Positions 19,067-33,968 of a stretch of 64,000 nucleotides of DNA are shown here, one piece after another (the stretch's first letter is position 1; every line of letters begins with the position of its first letter). Location: assembly GCF_029714365.1 (NCBI RefSeq), contig NZ_CP121659.1, positions 2,958,501 to 3,022,500 of the forward strand. Direction: 5' to 3'. The translations under genes and the position numbers were made by a program. Source of the DNA: Sinorhizobium terangae (GTDB lineage Bacteria > Pseudomonadota > Alphaproteobacteria > Rhizobiales > Rhizobiaceae). The notes beneath the pieces are model-generated. The model was not told where the DNA came from and ran no database searches. It was given only the letters and a program-made list of their open reading frames with translations.

Positions 19067-19522
19067 ATGATCGCACGCATCGTCCTCGAACTCGGACCCT
19101 GGAGCTGGTGGGTGCTCGGTCTCGTCCTGCTGGCGGCGGAATTGGTGTTGCCAGGCGTCTTTCTCGTCTGGATCGGGTTCGCAGCGCTCGCTACCGGCAG
19201 CCTGTCCCTCCTCCTCTGGGATGCCGCATTCTGGGTCTGGGAGATCCAGGTCGTCGTCTTCGCGCTGCATTCGGTGTTCGCGGTGCTCATCGGGCGGCGC
19301 TTCGTCTCCTCCTCGGTCGGGAGCGACGAGCCGCTGCTCAACAAGCGGGGCGAAAGCCTCGTCGGCCGCACGGCGGTTTTGGAGCAGCCGATCGCCGAGG
19401 GCCGAGGGCGCGTCCGCTTGGACGACACGACCTGGTCGGTCGAAGGGCCGGATCTGCCGATCGGCACGCGCGTGCGCATCGTGGCAAGCAGCGGCCGCCA
19501 TCTCACCGTCGAGCGCGCCTGA
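19067..19522 (+). CDS. NfeD-like C-terminal domain membrane protein
   Basis: 151 residues. Two to three hydrophobic helices (about 10-80) are followed by a small OB-fold domain with LVGRTAVLEQPI and GRVRLDDTTWSVEGPD, the classical short NfeD form. It is the usual operon partner of SPFH proteins and is thought to bind and position them in the membrane. It starts nine bases after the SPFH stop, so the two are surely cotranscribed. Confidence 0.9.
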   Translation: MIARIVLELGPWSWWVLGLVLLAAELVLPGVFLVWIGFAALATGSLSLLLWDAAFWVWEIQVVVFALHSVFAVLIGRRFVSSSVGSDEPLLNKRGESLVGRTAVLEQPIAEGRGRVRLDDTTWSVEGPDLPIGTRVRIVASSGRHLTVERA

Positions 19523-19636
19523 GCGCATCGCCAAAATGGTCCGGAAACCCGATTTTCCTTTTGGAAACGATTGGTTAACCACGCGCCTTTACGGTTGCGA
19601 AACGATTGCAATCACGGTTTCGCGGACAGACGGCGC

Positions 19637-21076
19637 ATGGAGCCCATAATTTCACGCTCGATCACGGCGGGCGCCTTGCGTCCGAGGATGCGGGCGTGGC
19701 TTCTGGCGGGCTGCGCTCTCTTCGCCGGCACGTCCGCCGGCGCGCAAAGCCTCGACAATCCACCGATTGCCGGCACCGCAGCAGGCATCACCGGCGCAAC
19801 GGGCAATACCGCTGCGATCACGGATCCGGAAACGACCGGCGCCGTTGCCGCCAGCGATCTTCCTCCGGCGCTCGACGAGGACTTTAACCGCCTGAACCGG
19901 CGTGAGGAGACGATCGATGGCCTCCGCACGCGCATCGACCCCTACGAGGGCCAGGCACCGGGCATCCGTATCGGTACCTTCGTCCTGAAGCCCGCTCTCA
20001 GCGAAACCTTCAATCATGAGCGCCAGAAGACGGGGAGCCAGAGCGAGAGCCGCAGCTTCATCGAGACCGGTCTCAAGGGATCGCTGACCTCCGACTGGTC
20101 CCGCCATCAGTTGAGCGTCACTGGCGAAGGCGTCCTGCAGAACAACACGTCCGGCGAGGGCGAGGAAGAACCGCGCGCGGATGTCGACGCCGAACTGCGC
20201 CTCGACCTCAGTGACCAGACGACCGCCCGGCTGACGACGGGCTACAGCTTCGAGCGGGAAGACGCCAACGATCCCAACGCCATTGCCAATGCCGAAACCC
20301 AATCCGGCGTCAACATCTATCGTCTGGGCGCAGCAGTCGAGCGCGATTACGGCCTCATTCGCGGATCACTCGGCGTCGATTTCGAGCGCCGGACCTATGG
20401 CGATGTCGAGCTCGACAATGGTACAAGCCTTTCCGTCGAGGACCGCAACCGCAATATCGGCATCCTGGACGCGCGCATCGGCTACGAGCTGTCTCCTGCC
20501 CTCATCCCCTTCCTTGAAGCCTCAGTTGGCAAATCGAACTACGATCTGCGCGAGGACACGCTCGGCTTCGAACGGTCCTATCAAAGCTATGCGGGACGTG
20601 CCGGGCTTGAGGTCGACCTGGGCGAAAAGCTAAACGGCGAACTCGCACTCGGCTATGGAACCTATCGTTTCGACGACGACCGTCTGGGCGATCTTCGCGG
20701 CCTTTCGGCGGACGGGCGGGTCAACTGGTCGCCGCAGCGCGGTACGGATGTCCTGCTCGGTCTCGCAACCTACCTCGACCCTTCGACGACGCCGGGCGAC
20801 GCAGGTTCGATCAACTACGAGCTGACGAGCATCGTCACCCGACAACTGCGTTCGACGCTGGTTGCCCGCCTGTCGAACAGCCTGACGCTGCGCAACTTCC
20901 CCTCGGATGCCACATCCTCCGACGAAGCCACCTGGCGAACCGGCGCCGGCCTGACCTGGGACGTGACTCGCTATCTCGCACTCACCGGCGACGTCAGTTA
21001 CGAACGCACGAACCGGGACCGCGGCGAGTCAACCGATACCGCCCGCATCGGCGTCGGACTGACGCTGAGGCGCTAA
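19637..21076 (+). CDS. Outer-membrane beta-barrel protein
   Basis: 479 residues. A signal region (hydrophobic segment WLLAGCALFAGTSAGA, about 20-35) is followed by about 60 residues rich in Ala, Gly and Thr. The remainder is a continuous series of amphipathic beta strands with alternating aromatic and charged residues, ending in LRR after RIGVGLT. This fits the BBP2-type outer membrane beta-barrel families of rhizobia. I cannot assign a transport or enzymatic role. The start is uncertain: ATG 19637 is used here and ATG 19688 would still leave a signal peptide. The stop codon touches a repeat. Confidence 0.75.
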   Translation: MEPIISRSITAGALRPRMRAWLLAGCALFAGTSAGAQSLDNPPIAGTAAGITGATGNTAAITDPETTGAVAASDLPPALDEDFNRLNRREETIDGLRTRIDPYEGQAPGIRIGTFVLKPALSETFNHERQKTGSQSESRSFIETGLKGSLTSDWSRHQLSVTGEGVLQNNTSGEGEEEPRADVDAELRLDLSDQTTARLTTGYSFEREDANDPNAIANAETQSGVNIYRLGAAVERDYGLIRGSLGVDFERRTYGDVELDNGTSLSVEDRNRNIGILDARIGYELSPALIPFLEASVGKSNYDLREDTLGFERSYQSYAGRAGLEVDLGEKLNGELALGYGTYRFDDDRLGDLRGLSADGRVNWSPQRGTDVLLGLATYLDPSTTPGDAGSINYELTSIVTRQLRSTLVARLSNSLTLRNFPSDATSSDEATWRTGAGLTWDVTRYLALTGDVSYERTNRDRGESTDTARIGVGLTLRR

Positions 21077-21180
21077 TGCCTGTCGCCCAAAGTGTGCAGC
21101 GGCTTCGGGCGACGACATGCGTAAAAGCAATGACTTAAAGCGCGTCGCGCATGAGTACGATCGAACGCGACGCGCTTGGG
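21074..21180. repeat. Intergenic repeat family B, copy 1
   Basis: Starts at the stop codon of the beta-barrel gene with TAATGCCTGTCGCCCAAAG. It contains GCAGCGGCTTCGGGCGACGACATGC and ends in a palindromic AAAGCGCGTCGCGC / GCGACGCGCTT stem. A shorter relative is at 54707-54775. It is distinct from the RIME-type elements. Confidence 0.6.
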
Positions 21181-21224
21181 AGCGGGATGAGGAAAAGTGT
21201 GTGCGGTTTTCCGCACGGCACCGC

Positions 21225-21262
21225 GCAGTCGCAATAAATTGGCCGCGCCTTTCGACGCGGCC
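21225..21262 (-). terminator. Probable galU terminator
   Basis: On the minus strand, GGCCGCG and CGCGGCC form a 7-bp stem followed by an AT-rich tract (AATTTATTG), just beyond the galU stop. It is weaker than the other terminators here. Confidence 0.45.
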
Positions 21263-21283
21263 TGGATTCGCCGTCCGTAGAGA

Positions 21284-22171
21284 TCACTTCAGGCTTTGCA
21301 GCAATGCCTTCAGCGGTCCTTCGACGGTGGGCCGAATGTCGCCGCGCTCGAGCGCGAAGGCAACGTTCGCGAGGATGAATCCGTCCTTCGCCCCGCAGTC
21401 ATAGGTGTCGCCGCGGAAGTGATAGGCGGCGAAAGGCTGGGCGCCGGAAAGCTTCACCATGCCATCGGTCAGCTGGATCTCGTTGCCGGCGCCGCGCTCC
21501 TGCCGTTCCAGAATCGGGAAGATCTCCGGCTGCAGGATGTAGCGGCCGTTGATGAAGAAGTTCGAAGGTGCGGTACCTGGCGCGGGCTTCTCGACCATCT
21601 TGGTGATCTTGAAGCCTTCGCCGATCTTGTCGCCGACGCCGACGATGCCGTATTTGTGGGCCTGGTCGGGCGCACATTCCTCAACGGCGACCACATTGCC
21701 GCCGCTCTGCTCATAGAGCTCGACCATGCCCTTGAGGCAGCCCTTCTCACCCTTCATGATCATGTCGGGCAAAAGCAGCGCGAAGGGTTCGTTGCCGACG
21801 AGATCGCGCGCGCACCAGACCGCATGGCCGAGGCCGAGCGGCGCCTGCTGGCGTGTGAAACTGGTGGTGCCCGCCTTCGGCAATATGGCCTCCAGAAGCT
21901 CGATTTCCGCCTTCTTGTTGCGTTCGCGGAGTGTCTGGTCGAGTTCGACTTGGATGTCGAAATAGTCCTCGATCACCGCCTTGCTGCGGCCGGTCACGAA
22001 GATCAGATGCTCAATGCCCGCTTCCAGCGCCTCGTCGACGACATATTGGATGACCGGCTTGTCCACCACCGTCAGCATCTCCTTCGGCACGGCCTTGGTT
22101 GCCGGCAGGAAACGCGTGCCAAGTCCCGCCACAGGGAACACGGCTTTGCGGACTTTACGCTTGTCGGTCAT
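21284..22171 (-). CDS. galU: UTP-glucose-1-phosphate uridylyltransferase
   Basis: 295 residues. It makes UDP-glucose from UTP and glucose-1-phosphate, feeding exopolysaccharide, cyclic glucan and LPS synthesis. The nucleotidyltransferase signature is [23 protein letters not shown] (about 12-34). [12 protein letters not shown] and [12 protein letters not shown] mark the GalU subfamily. Rhizobia often have several paralogues (exoN and relatives), so redundancy is possible. ATG 22171 has an ideal AAGGAGG five bases upstream; the in-frame GTG at 22177 lies too close to that site. It is divergent from the transglycosylase gene. Confidence 0.93.
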   Translation of the reverse strand: MTDKRKVRKAVFPVAGLGTRFLPATKAVPKEMLTVVDKPVIQYVVDEALEAGIEHLIFVTGRSKAVIEDYFDIQVELDQTLRERNKKAEIELLEAILPKAGTTSFTRQQAPLGLGHAVWCARDLVGNEPFALLLPDMIMKGEKGCLKGMVELYEQSGGNVVAVEECAPDQAHKYGIVGVGDKIGEGFKITKMVEKPAPGTAPSNFFINGRYILQPEIFPILERQERGAGNEIQLTDGMVKLSGAQPFAAYHFRGDTYDCGAKDGFILANVAFALERGDIRPTVEGPLKALLQSLK

Positions 22172-22471
22172 GGACACCTCCTTGCAGTGTTTCTCAACTC
22201 TAGCCCGAAAAAGACAAATTGGACTGGATTTAGTCGCCGATCGCTATTTTTTTGCAAAAGACGGCGACGTGCCTTATTCATGGTAAAGACTTTGTTGACT
22301 TCGTTTCTGTAGGCTTCTCCCCTGATCCGATGCGATTTCCGCTGTTCGGAGTGAAGAAGAAACCGCAAGCTGCCCCTTCGCGGCCTGCTGCGGGCGACAT
22401 TGCAAACCCGGAGTATTCCGTCCGGCATGAACGCCGGCTGAACGCTCGCTGAGAAACGGAACCGATAGCTG

Positions 22472-23692
22472 ATGATCACAACCCGCAGGACGTTCTTTAG
22501 CCATATCGCCGCCGCCCTCATCGTTACCGCCGCCACGTTTGGCTCAGCACCTGCACATGCAGACACCGGCTTCCAGACCTGGATCAACAATTTCTACGCG
22601 ACCGCCGCCAAGAGCGGCATCACCCAGGCGACCTACCGCAAGGCCTTCGCCGGCGTGAAGACGCCTGATCCCGTAGTGCTCGAAAAGGCGAACTTCCAGC
22701 CTGAGTTCAAGCACAAGATCTGGGAATATATCGACTCGCGTGTCAATCCGTACACGAAGCGCGTCGGCCAGGAAATGGCCGCCGAGCATGCCCGCACGCT
22801 CAACGCGCTTGAACGACACTTCGGCGTCGACAGGAACGTTCTGCTCGCAATCTGGTCGATGGAAACGAACTATGGCGCCGTCCTCCAGAAGGATGACCGG
22901 CTGCACTATGTGCCGCGCGCACTGGCGACGCTCGCCTATGCCGATCAGAAGCGGTCCAAATATGCCAAGGCGCAATTGATCGCGGCCTTGAAGATCCTCC
23001 AGAGCGGTGACATCACCCCGCGCGAACTGACCGGGTCCTGGGCGGGCGCCATGGGACACACGCAGTTCATTCCGACGAGCTACCTGCTTTATGCGGTCGA
23101 TGCGGACGGAAACGGGCACCGCGACATCTGGAATTCGGTCCCGGACGCATTGGCCACAGCCGCCAACCTCCTGAGGAAGAACGGATGGCAGCCCGGCGAG
23201 ACCTGGGGATACGAAGTCGTGCCGCCGGCGAATGCAGCGAAATATTCCGGCCAGACGAAGACGCTCGGCCAATGGGCGGCGCTCGGCTTCCTCCGGCCGA
23301 ACGGCAAGGGTTTTCGCAGCCCGAACACGCGCGCCGAACTCAAGCTTCCAGGTGGCAGCGGCGGTCCCGGCTTCCTGATGACGCGCAACTTCTTCGTCAT
23401 CAAGCGCTACAACGCGTCCGATTCCTATGCGCTCGGCGTCGGGTTGCTGGCAGACCAGATCGCCGGCTATGCGGGCATGCAGCAGCGCTGGCCGCGCCCG
23501 GACGGATCGCTCGATATCAGCGAAAAGTTCGAACTGCAGAACCGCCTGAAGGAGCTCGGCTACTACGACGGTGAAGTCGACGGCAATTTCGGCTCGGGCT
23601 CCAAGGCCGCGATCCAGGCCTTCCAGACCCAGAACGGCCTGACGCCGGACGGCGAACCGACGCAGCACCTCCTGCGCGCCCTGCGCAACTGA
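22472..23692 (+). CDS. MltB-family lytic murein transglycosylase
   Basis: 406 residues. A signal peptide (about 1-30, ending AHA) is followed by an MltB-type SLT domain. The catalytic glutamate is E131 in IWSMETNYG, and WAGAMGHTQFIPTSYL is the second hallmark. The C-terminal 60 residues are a peptidoglycan-binding domain (LQNRLKELGYYDGEVDGNFG... AIQAFQ). It cleaves the MurNAc-GlcNAc bond with anhydro-ring formation in the periplasm. There is no lipobox, so it is likely soluble, unlike E. coli MltB. Confidence 0.92.
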   Translation: MITTRRTFFSHIAAALIVTAATFGSAPAHADTGFQTWINNFYATAAKSGITQATYRKAFAGVKTPDPVVLEKANFQPEFKHKIWEYIDSRVNPYTKRVGQEMAAEHARTLNALERHFGVDRNVLLAIWSMETNYGAVLQKDDRLHYVPRALATLAYADQKRSKYAKAQLIAALKILQSGDITPRELTGSWAGAMGHTQFIPTSYLLYAVDADGNGHRDIWNSVPDALATAANLLRKNGWQPGETWGYEVVPPANAAKYSGQTKTLGQWAALGFLRPNGKGFRSPNTRAELKLPGGSGGPGFLMTRNFFVIKRYNASDSYALGVGLLADQIAGYAGMQQRWPRPDGSLDISEKFELQNRLKELGYYDGEVDGNFGSGSKAAIQAFQTQNGLTPDGEPTQHLLRALRN

Positions 23693-23720
23693 CCGCACCT
23701 CGCGGAATTTTACCCCGCTC

Positions 23721-23763
23721 ACGGCGATTTCCGATCATTCGGTCCCAAATCACCGTGATTTGG
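23721..23763. promoter_or_regulatory. Three-part repeat able to form competing hairpins
   Basis: CCAAATCAC and GTGATTTGG form a 9-bp perfect inverted repeat (23745-23763). The middle segment AAATCACCGTG is also nearly complementary to CACGGCGATTT at 23721. The middle arm can thus pair left or right. Position is 90-135 bp upstream of the SGNH-fold gene and 29 bp after the transglycosylase stop, with no T-tract. It could be an operator pair or an attenuator. Confidence 0.35.
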
Positions 23764-23854
23764 CGTATGGTGGAGGTGTGCGTGCGCCACGCGTCTCATT
23801 GACGCAAAGGTTGCCGAGTACTTTGAATTGCTGCGTTCGACGGTGAAAGCGATC

Positions 23855-25102
23855 ATGTTGCCAATCAAAAACGCACCGATGAGACGGTTCCTGCGTCCGT
23901 TTCGTCTAGCGCCGATCTTCATGGGTGCGGCAGCGATGCTTTTTGCCGGTCTTTTTGCCACGGTGGCGGAAGCGCAGGAGCCGATGCCGCGCCGGAATGT
24001 CCTGCAGAGGCTCTTCGGCGTCTTCATCCCCCAAAGACGCTATTACCAGGAGCAATACGACTTTCCCCGTCAGCCGCAGCCACGACGCGTGCTCAAGCGC
24101 CGTCAGCAGCCGACAGAGCCGCAGCGCGCGCGCCCTGGCCGCGCCAAGCCTCGGCTCGCCGACGCGCCGCCGCCAGCACCGGTCATCGCAAAATCGCCGG
24201 ATGCAAAGAAGGTCCTGGTCGTCGGCGACTTCGTTGCCGGAAGCCTCGGCGACGGCCTCAAGACTGCGTTCGAAACGACGCCGGGGGTTGTGATCGAGAC
24301 GCGCGCCAACGGTTCCTCTGGCCTTGTCCGCAACGACTATTTCGACTGGCCGAAGATGCTACCGGACTATGCCGCGGAGGTGAAACCATCCGTTATCGTC
24401 GTCAGCCTCGGCGCAAACGACCGCCAGATGATGCGGATTGGCGACTCGAAGGAGCAGTTCCGCACTGATCTCTGGACAGAGGAATACCGTAAGCGGGTGA
24501 ACGCGCTCGCGACTCTGGCGCGCAAGGACGGATTGCCGGTTCTCTGGGTCGGCATGCCGCCGTTCCAGTCGAGCGCCATGACCGCCGACATGGTGACGTT
24601 CAATGGCCTCTTCCGCGAAGAGGTGGAGAAGGCCGGCGGCCAGTTTATCGATATCTGGGATGGTTTCGTCGACGAGGGCGGCAAATTCGTCCTGACCGGC
24701 TCCGACATCAACGGTCAGCAGGTCCGCCTGCGCGGCTCGGACGGCATCAATCTCACCAAGGCCGGCAAGCGCAAGCTCGCCTTCTATGTGGAGAAGGATA
24801 TCCGCAAACTGCTCGGCGAGGCGGCCGCCACGACCGACGTGCCGGGTGCCGAGGAACTGAAGGACCTGGTCGTCACGGCTCCGCTTGCCAACGAGGATAT
24901 CGTCAAGACGCAGCCGATCAGCCTGACCGATCCGGCACTTGACGGCGCGACCGCCTTGCTCGGGGGCGATGCGCCCTTGAAGAGCACCGGCAAGAGCCCG
25001 CGCGACCTGCTTATCGAGAAGGGCGAGGTCGTCGCCGCACCGCCCGGACGCGTCGATGATTTCCGGCTCGCAAAGCCGGAGACGGTGGTAAGCGGCCGGT
25101 GA
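23855..25102 (+). CDS. SGNH/GDSL-fold protein (DUF459-like), possibly lacking catalytic residues
   Basis: 415 residues. A signal or anchor segment (about 9-40) is followed by a basic, Pro/Arg-rich stretch. The SGNH-like domain (about 115-325) begins KVLVVGDFVAGSLGDGL and contains the GANDRQMM block. In active SGNH hydrolases the first block has GDS with the nucleophile serine, and the last has DxxH. Here they read GDF and DGIN, so the Ser and His of the usual triad seem absent. It may be a pseudo-enzyme that binds a glycan or lipid, or may use a shifted serine. The start is chosen at ATG 23855; TTG 23828 and ATG 23879 are alternatives. Confidence 0.78.
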   Translation: MLPIKNAPMRRFLRPFRLAPIFMGAAAMLFAGLFATVAEAQEPMPRRNVLQRLFGVFIPQRRYYQEQYDFPRQPQPRRVLKRRQQPTEPQRARPGRAKPRLADAPPPAPVIAKSPDAKKVLVVGDFVAGSLGDGLKTAFETTPGVVIETRANGSSGLVRNDYFDWPKMLPDYAAEVKPSVIVVSLGANDRQMMRIGDSKEQFRTDLWTEEYRKRVNALATLARKDGLPVLWVGMPPFQSSAMTADMVTFNGLFREEVEKAGGQFIDIWDGFVDEGGKFVLTGSDINGQQVRLRGSDGINLTKAGKRKLAFYVEKDIRKLLGEAAATTDVPGAEELKDLVVTAPLANEDIVKTQPISLTDPALDGATALLGGDAPLKSTGKSPRDLLIEKGEVVAAPPGRVDDFRLAKPETVVSGR

Positions 25103-25126
25103 GCGCCGCGAAAGTCCTGCCCAGAT

Positions 25127-25247
25127 TTGCCCCTCATCCGGCCTGCCGGCCACCTTCTCCCGCAAGCGGGGCGAAGGGACTCGCGGCGATGCTCTGCCCA
25201 AAGTCCCCTCTCCCGGCACGCGGGGAGAGGGTTAGGGTGAGGGGCAA
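25127..25247. repeat. Long palindromic GC-rich repeat
   Basis: Outer arms TTGCCCCTCA and TGAGGGGCAA bracket inner C-rich and G-rich stretches (CACCTTCTCCCGCAAGCGGG, CCTCTCCC... GGGAGAGGGTTAGGG). Elements of this type are common between genes in rhizobial chromosomes. It lies between the convergent SGNH gene and gltD and probably acts as a transcript end for both. Confidence 0.75.
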
Positions 25248-25264
25248 TCCAGGAAGATGAACGC

Positions 25265-26722
<1,458 letters not shown>

Positions 26723-26830
26723 CGTATCATCCTGAAAGCTTCGCGTCTGAACAGGCGCTCTTGCCGAGCGCGCGTGAGGGGCCCCCGAATCAGTCTCTGA
26801 TGAACCGGGAGCCTGTTTCACCGGGGCCTC

Positions 26831-31555
<4,725 letters not shown>

Positions 31556-32108
31556 CGTCTTCCCTCCTATTGGACCCGGAAATTCCGGGCATACCGCCGC
31601 CCGCGCACTCCTCGCCGCGCTTTTCGCGCTGCGGCAAAGCCGGGCATTATCGTCGCATGATCCTGATCAGGTCGCAAATAAAGCGCGGCTGCACCAGGCA
31701 CGAATGTCCCGCGACCATCCTGATGGCAGGCGTCAACACCGGATGAAACCCGGCGCAAACCCCTTGCGCTACACGCCAAAAGCCGCATTTTGCGGGCCTT
31801 CCGGCGATTGTTCCGGTCCCCAGACCGAAATAGGACAGCAAACCTGTCCTATTTCATGCGCTCTATGCCAGAAAGCGCCCCCATTCGCAAGGGGCATATC
31901 AGCAAATAATGGAAGAGAGTTTGCCGAAGATTGCCGGAAATTTCGCGCTTTTAAAATTAAATTACAATCGCTCGGCGGTTTCTTCACTTTGGTTTCAAAC
32001 TGGTCTTGTGTTGGCATGCCTGTCAGACAGCCGCATTGATCGTCCGTGGAAGTCGGCTATGGTCTCGCCGGAGCGGCCGAAGGGTGGCCGAAAACAGGGT
32101 GACTTCAG
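31556..32108. other. 553-bp divergent control region between gltB and the threonine aldolase gene
   Basis: No convincing gene. It contains the 11-bp inverted repeat at 31828-31854 and an AT-rich stretch around 31945-31975 (TTTTAAAATTAAATTACAA), likely promoter DNA for the rightward aldolase gene. The gltB promoter must also lie here. Confidence 0.6.
31828..31854. promoter_or_regulatory. 11-bp perfect inverted repeat (candidate operator)
   Basis: AAATAGGACAG, five bases, CTGTCCTATTT. Dimeric repressors or activators commonly bind such sites. It is roughly 255 bp from the aldolase start and 273 bp from gltB. I do not recognise the regulator. Confidence 0.5.
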
Positions 32109-33155
32109 ATGATCTTTTCCTCCGACAACTGGGCAGGCGCCCATCCGGCAATCGCCGAAAGCCTGGTGGCTCATGCAGGCGGCTATGCTTCTGCCTATGG
32201 CACAAGCGAACTCGACCGGAAGGTGGAAAGAAAATTCTCGGAAATCTTCGAAAGGGACGTGGCGGTATTTTTCGTCGGCACCGGCACCGCCGCGAACGCG
32301 CTGGCGCTGTCCAGCGTCAACCGGGCTGGCGGCGTGGTCTTTTGCCATCGAGACGCGCATGTCAACGTCGATGAGTGCGGTGCACCGGAATTCTTCTCTC
32401 ACGGGGCCAGGCTCTGCCCGGTCGACGGCATTGGCGGCAAGATGGACGCGCCGGGGCTGGAGGCCGAGATCCGTCGCTTTCCCCCGGAATTCATCCATGG
32501 CGGCCGGCCGATGGCAGTGACCATCACCCAGGCGACGGAAAGCGGCACAGTCTATTCGCCGGCAGAAATCGATGCGATTGCCGCCGTCGCGAAATCGCAC
32601 AAGCTTCCGCTGCACATGGACGGTGCGCGCTTCGCCAACGCGCTGGTCAGCCTCGGGACGACGCCGGCGGAAATGACCTGGAAACGCGGTATCGACCTAT
32701 TGTCGTTCGGCGGCACCAAGAACGGCTGCTGGTGTGCCGAAGCGCTCGTCCTGTTCGACCCTTCGAAGGCGCACGAAATGCATTTCCTGCGTAAGCGCGC
32801 CGCCCAACTCTTTTCGAAATCCCGCTTCATCGCCGCGCAGTTCGACGTCTATCTCTCAGGCGATCTGTGGCTCAATCTCGCCCGTCATGCGAACGCGATG
32901 GCGGAGCGCCTTGCCGACGGCATTTCCGCCTCGGCGAAAAGCCGGCTCGCCTGGTCGCCGGACGCCAACGAGGTTTTCGTGATCCTCAAGCAGGACGTGG
33001 CGTCGAAGCTGCAGCAACATGGTGCGGTCTTCTACGACTGGCATGTTCCGGATCACCTGGCGGACAGTGTGGCCGCTGACGAAGGGCTCTACCGGCTCGT
33101 CACCAGCTTCGCGACACGATCGGAAGACGTCGACCGCTTCGTCGAAGCCTGCTGA
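32109..33155 (+). CDS. ltaE: Low-specificity L-threonine aldolase family PLP enzyme
   Basis: 348 residues of the threonine aldolase/beta-eliminating lyase family. It cleaves L-threonine or allo-threonine to glycine and acetaldehyde with PLP. The PLP lysine is K204 in SFGGTKNGCWC; HMDGARFANALV supplies the cofactor Asp and Arg. The N-terminus FSSDNWAGAHPAI matches the family start. It is transcribed alone and is closed by a strong terminator at 33175. Confidence 0.9.
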   Translation: MIFSSDNWAGAHPAIAESLVAHAGGYASAYGTSELDRKVERKFSEIFERDVAVFFVGTGTAANALALSSVNRAGGVVFCHRDAHVNVDECGAPEFFSHGARLCPVDGIGGKMDAPGLEAEIRRFPPEFIHGGRPMAVTITQATESGTVYSPAEIDAIAAVAKSHKLPLHMDGARFANALVSLGTTPAEMTWKRGIDLLSFGGTKNGCWCAEALVLFDPSKAHEMHFLRKRAAQLFSKSRFIAAQFDVYLSGDLWLNLARHANAMAERLADGISASAKSRLAWSPDANEVFVILKQDVASKLQQHGAVFYDWHVPDHLADSVAADEGLYRLVTSFATRSEDVDRFVEAC

Positions 33156-33174
33156 TGGGCAAAAGACGAATACG

Positions 33175-33207
33175 AAGAAGGCGGCGCCATTCGGACGCCG
33201 CCTTCTT
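33175..33207. terminator. Rho-independent terminator between ltaE and ibpA
   Basis: A 12-bp perfect stem (AAGAAGGCGGCG / CGCCGCCTTCTT) with a nine-base loop. Both flanks are moderately A/T-rich, and the site lies 19 bp after the aldolase stop and 22 bp after the convergent ibpA stop, so it probably serves both. Confidence 0.8.
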
Positions 33208-33229
33208 GAATTCCAGTCCTTAGATCAGA

Positions 33230-33691
33230 TTAGAGGGTCTGGGCCTCAATCTGCTTCGGCTGCGAGGCAACCGAGGTGATCTCGATGCGACGCGGCTTGG
33301 CTGCCTCCGGGATCTCGCGCACGAGATCGACGTGGAGCAGGCCGTTCTTCAGCGAAGCGGACTTGATCTCGACATGGTCGGCGAGTTGGAAGCGGCGCTC
33401 GAATGCGCGCTTGGCAATGCCGCGATGGAGAAACTGGCTTTCCTCGCCCTTGTCTTCGCTCTTTTCGCCCTTGATCGTCAGCGTGTGTTCACGCGCTTCG
33501 ACCGAAAGCTCGCTCTCGTCGAAACCGGCAACGGCCATGGTGATGCGATAGGCGTTTTCGCCCGTGCGCTCGATGTTATAGGGCGGATAGGTCTGCGACT
33601 GATCGGGCTGTCCAAGGCTGTCAAGCATGGTGAACAGGCGATCAAAGCCGACTGTGGAACGATAAAGGGGGGAGAAATCAAAGTGACGCAT
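33230..33691 (-). CDS. ibpA: Small heat shock protein IbpA (Hsp20)
   Basis: 153 residues. An N-terminal FSPLYRSTVGFDRLF motif typical of class A rhizobial sHSPs precedes an alpha-crystallin domain (about 35-130) with AGFDESELSVEAREHTLTI and the C-terminal RRIEI anchoring motif. It is an ATP-independent holdase that keeps heat-damaged proteins refoldable. The start at 33691 has a perfect AAGGAGGACACC site, which is buried in a ROSE hairpin, so translation should open on heating. Confidence 0.95.
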   Translation of the reverse strand: MRHFDFSPLYRSTVGFDRLFTMLDSLGQPDQSQTYPPYNIERTGENAYRITMAVAGFDESELSVEAREHTLTIKGEKSEDKGEESQFLHRGIAKRAFERRFQLADHVEIKSASLKNGLLHVDLVREIPEAAKPRRIEITSVASQPKQIEAQTL

Positions 33692-33786
33692 GGTGTCCTC
33701 CTTAAGAGCAACGGTTTGCGATGTCTGGTCTGCCACCCCATCAGGCGGCGGCGCGACCGGTGAACGGACCCGTGATCGGCGTCCGT
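33692..33786 (-). promoter_or_regulatory. ROSE-type RNA thermometer in the ibpA leader
   Basis: In the transcript, GUUGCUC pairs with the ribosome-site segment GGAGGAC across a UUAA(G) loop (33695-33712), leaving one unpaired G. This is exactly the layout of the ROSE anti-Shine-Dalgarno hairpin with its conserved UUGCU and bulged G. The GC-rich upstream leader can form further stems. ROSE elements melt near heat-shock temperature and control rhizobial hsp20 genes. Confidence 0.88.
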
Positions 33787-33792
33787 GATGAA

Positions 33793-33825
33793 AACATGGG
33801 AACGCTCGTGCGCCAGTTCAAGGGA
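33793..33825 (-). promoter_or_regulatory. Probable RpoH (sigma-32) promoter of ibpA
   Basis: On the minus strand, CCCTTGAA, about 16 bases, then CCCATGTT, close to the heat-shock sigma consensus. A start site near 33786 gives a leader of about 95 nt, the size expected for a ROSE element. Confidence 0.6.
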
Positions 33826-33968
33826 ATTTCTGCGCCGATTCTTCGGGATTGGCGCTTGGTGAACAGAACATGAATGACTGGTTCGGTCCCCATTCAGCCG
33901 CCGTGGATTAAAACAAGGACACTGGGAAAAATTCCTGGCGCTGAAGTACATGTCCCTTCTGCTTCAGC

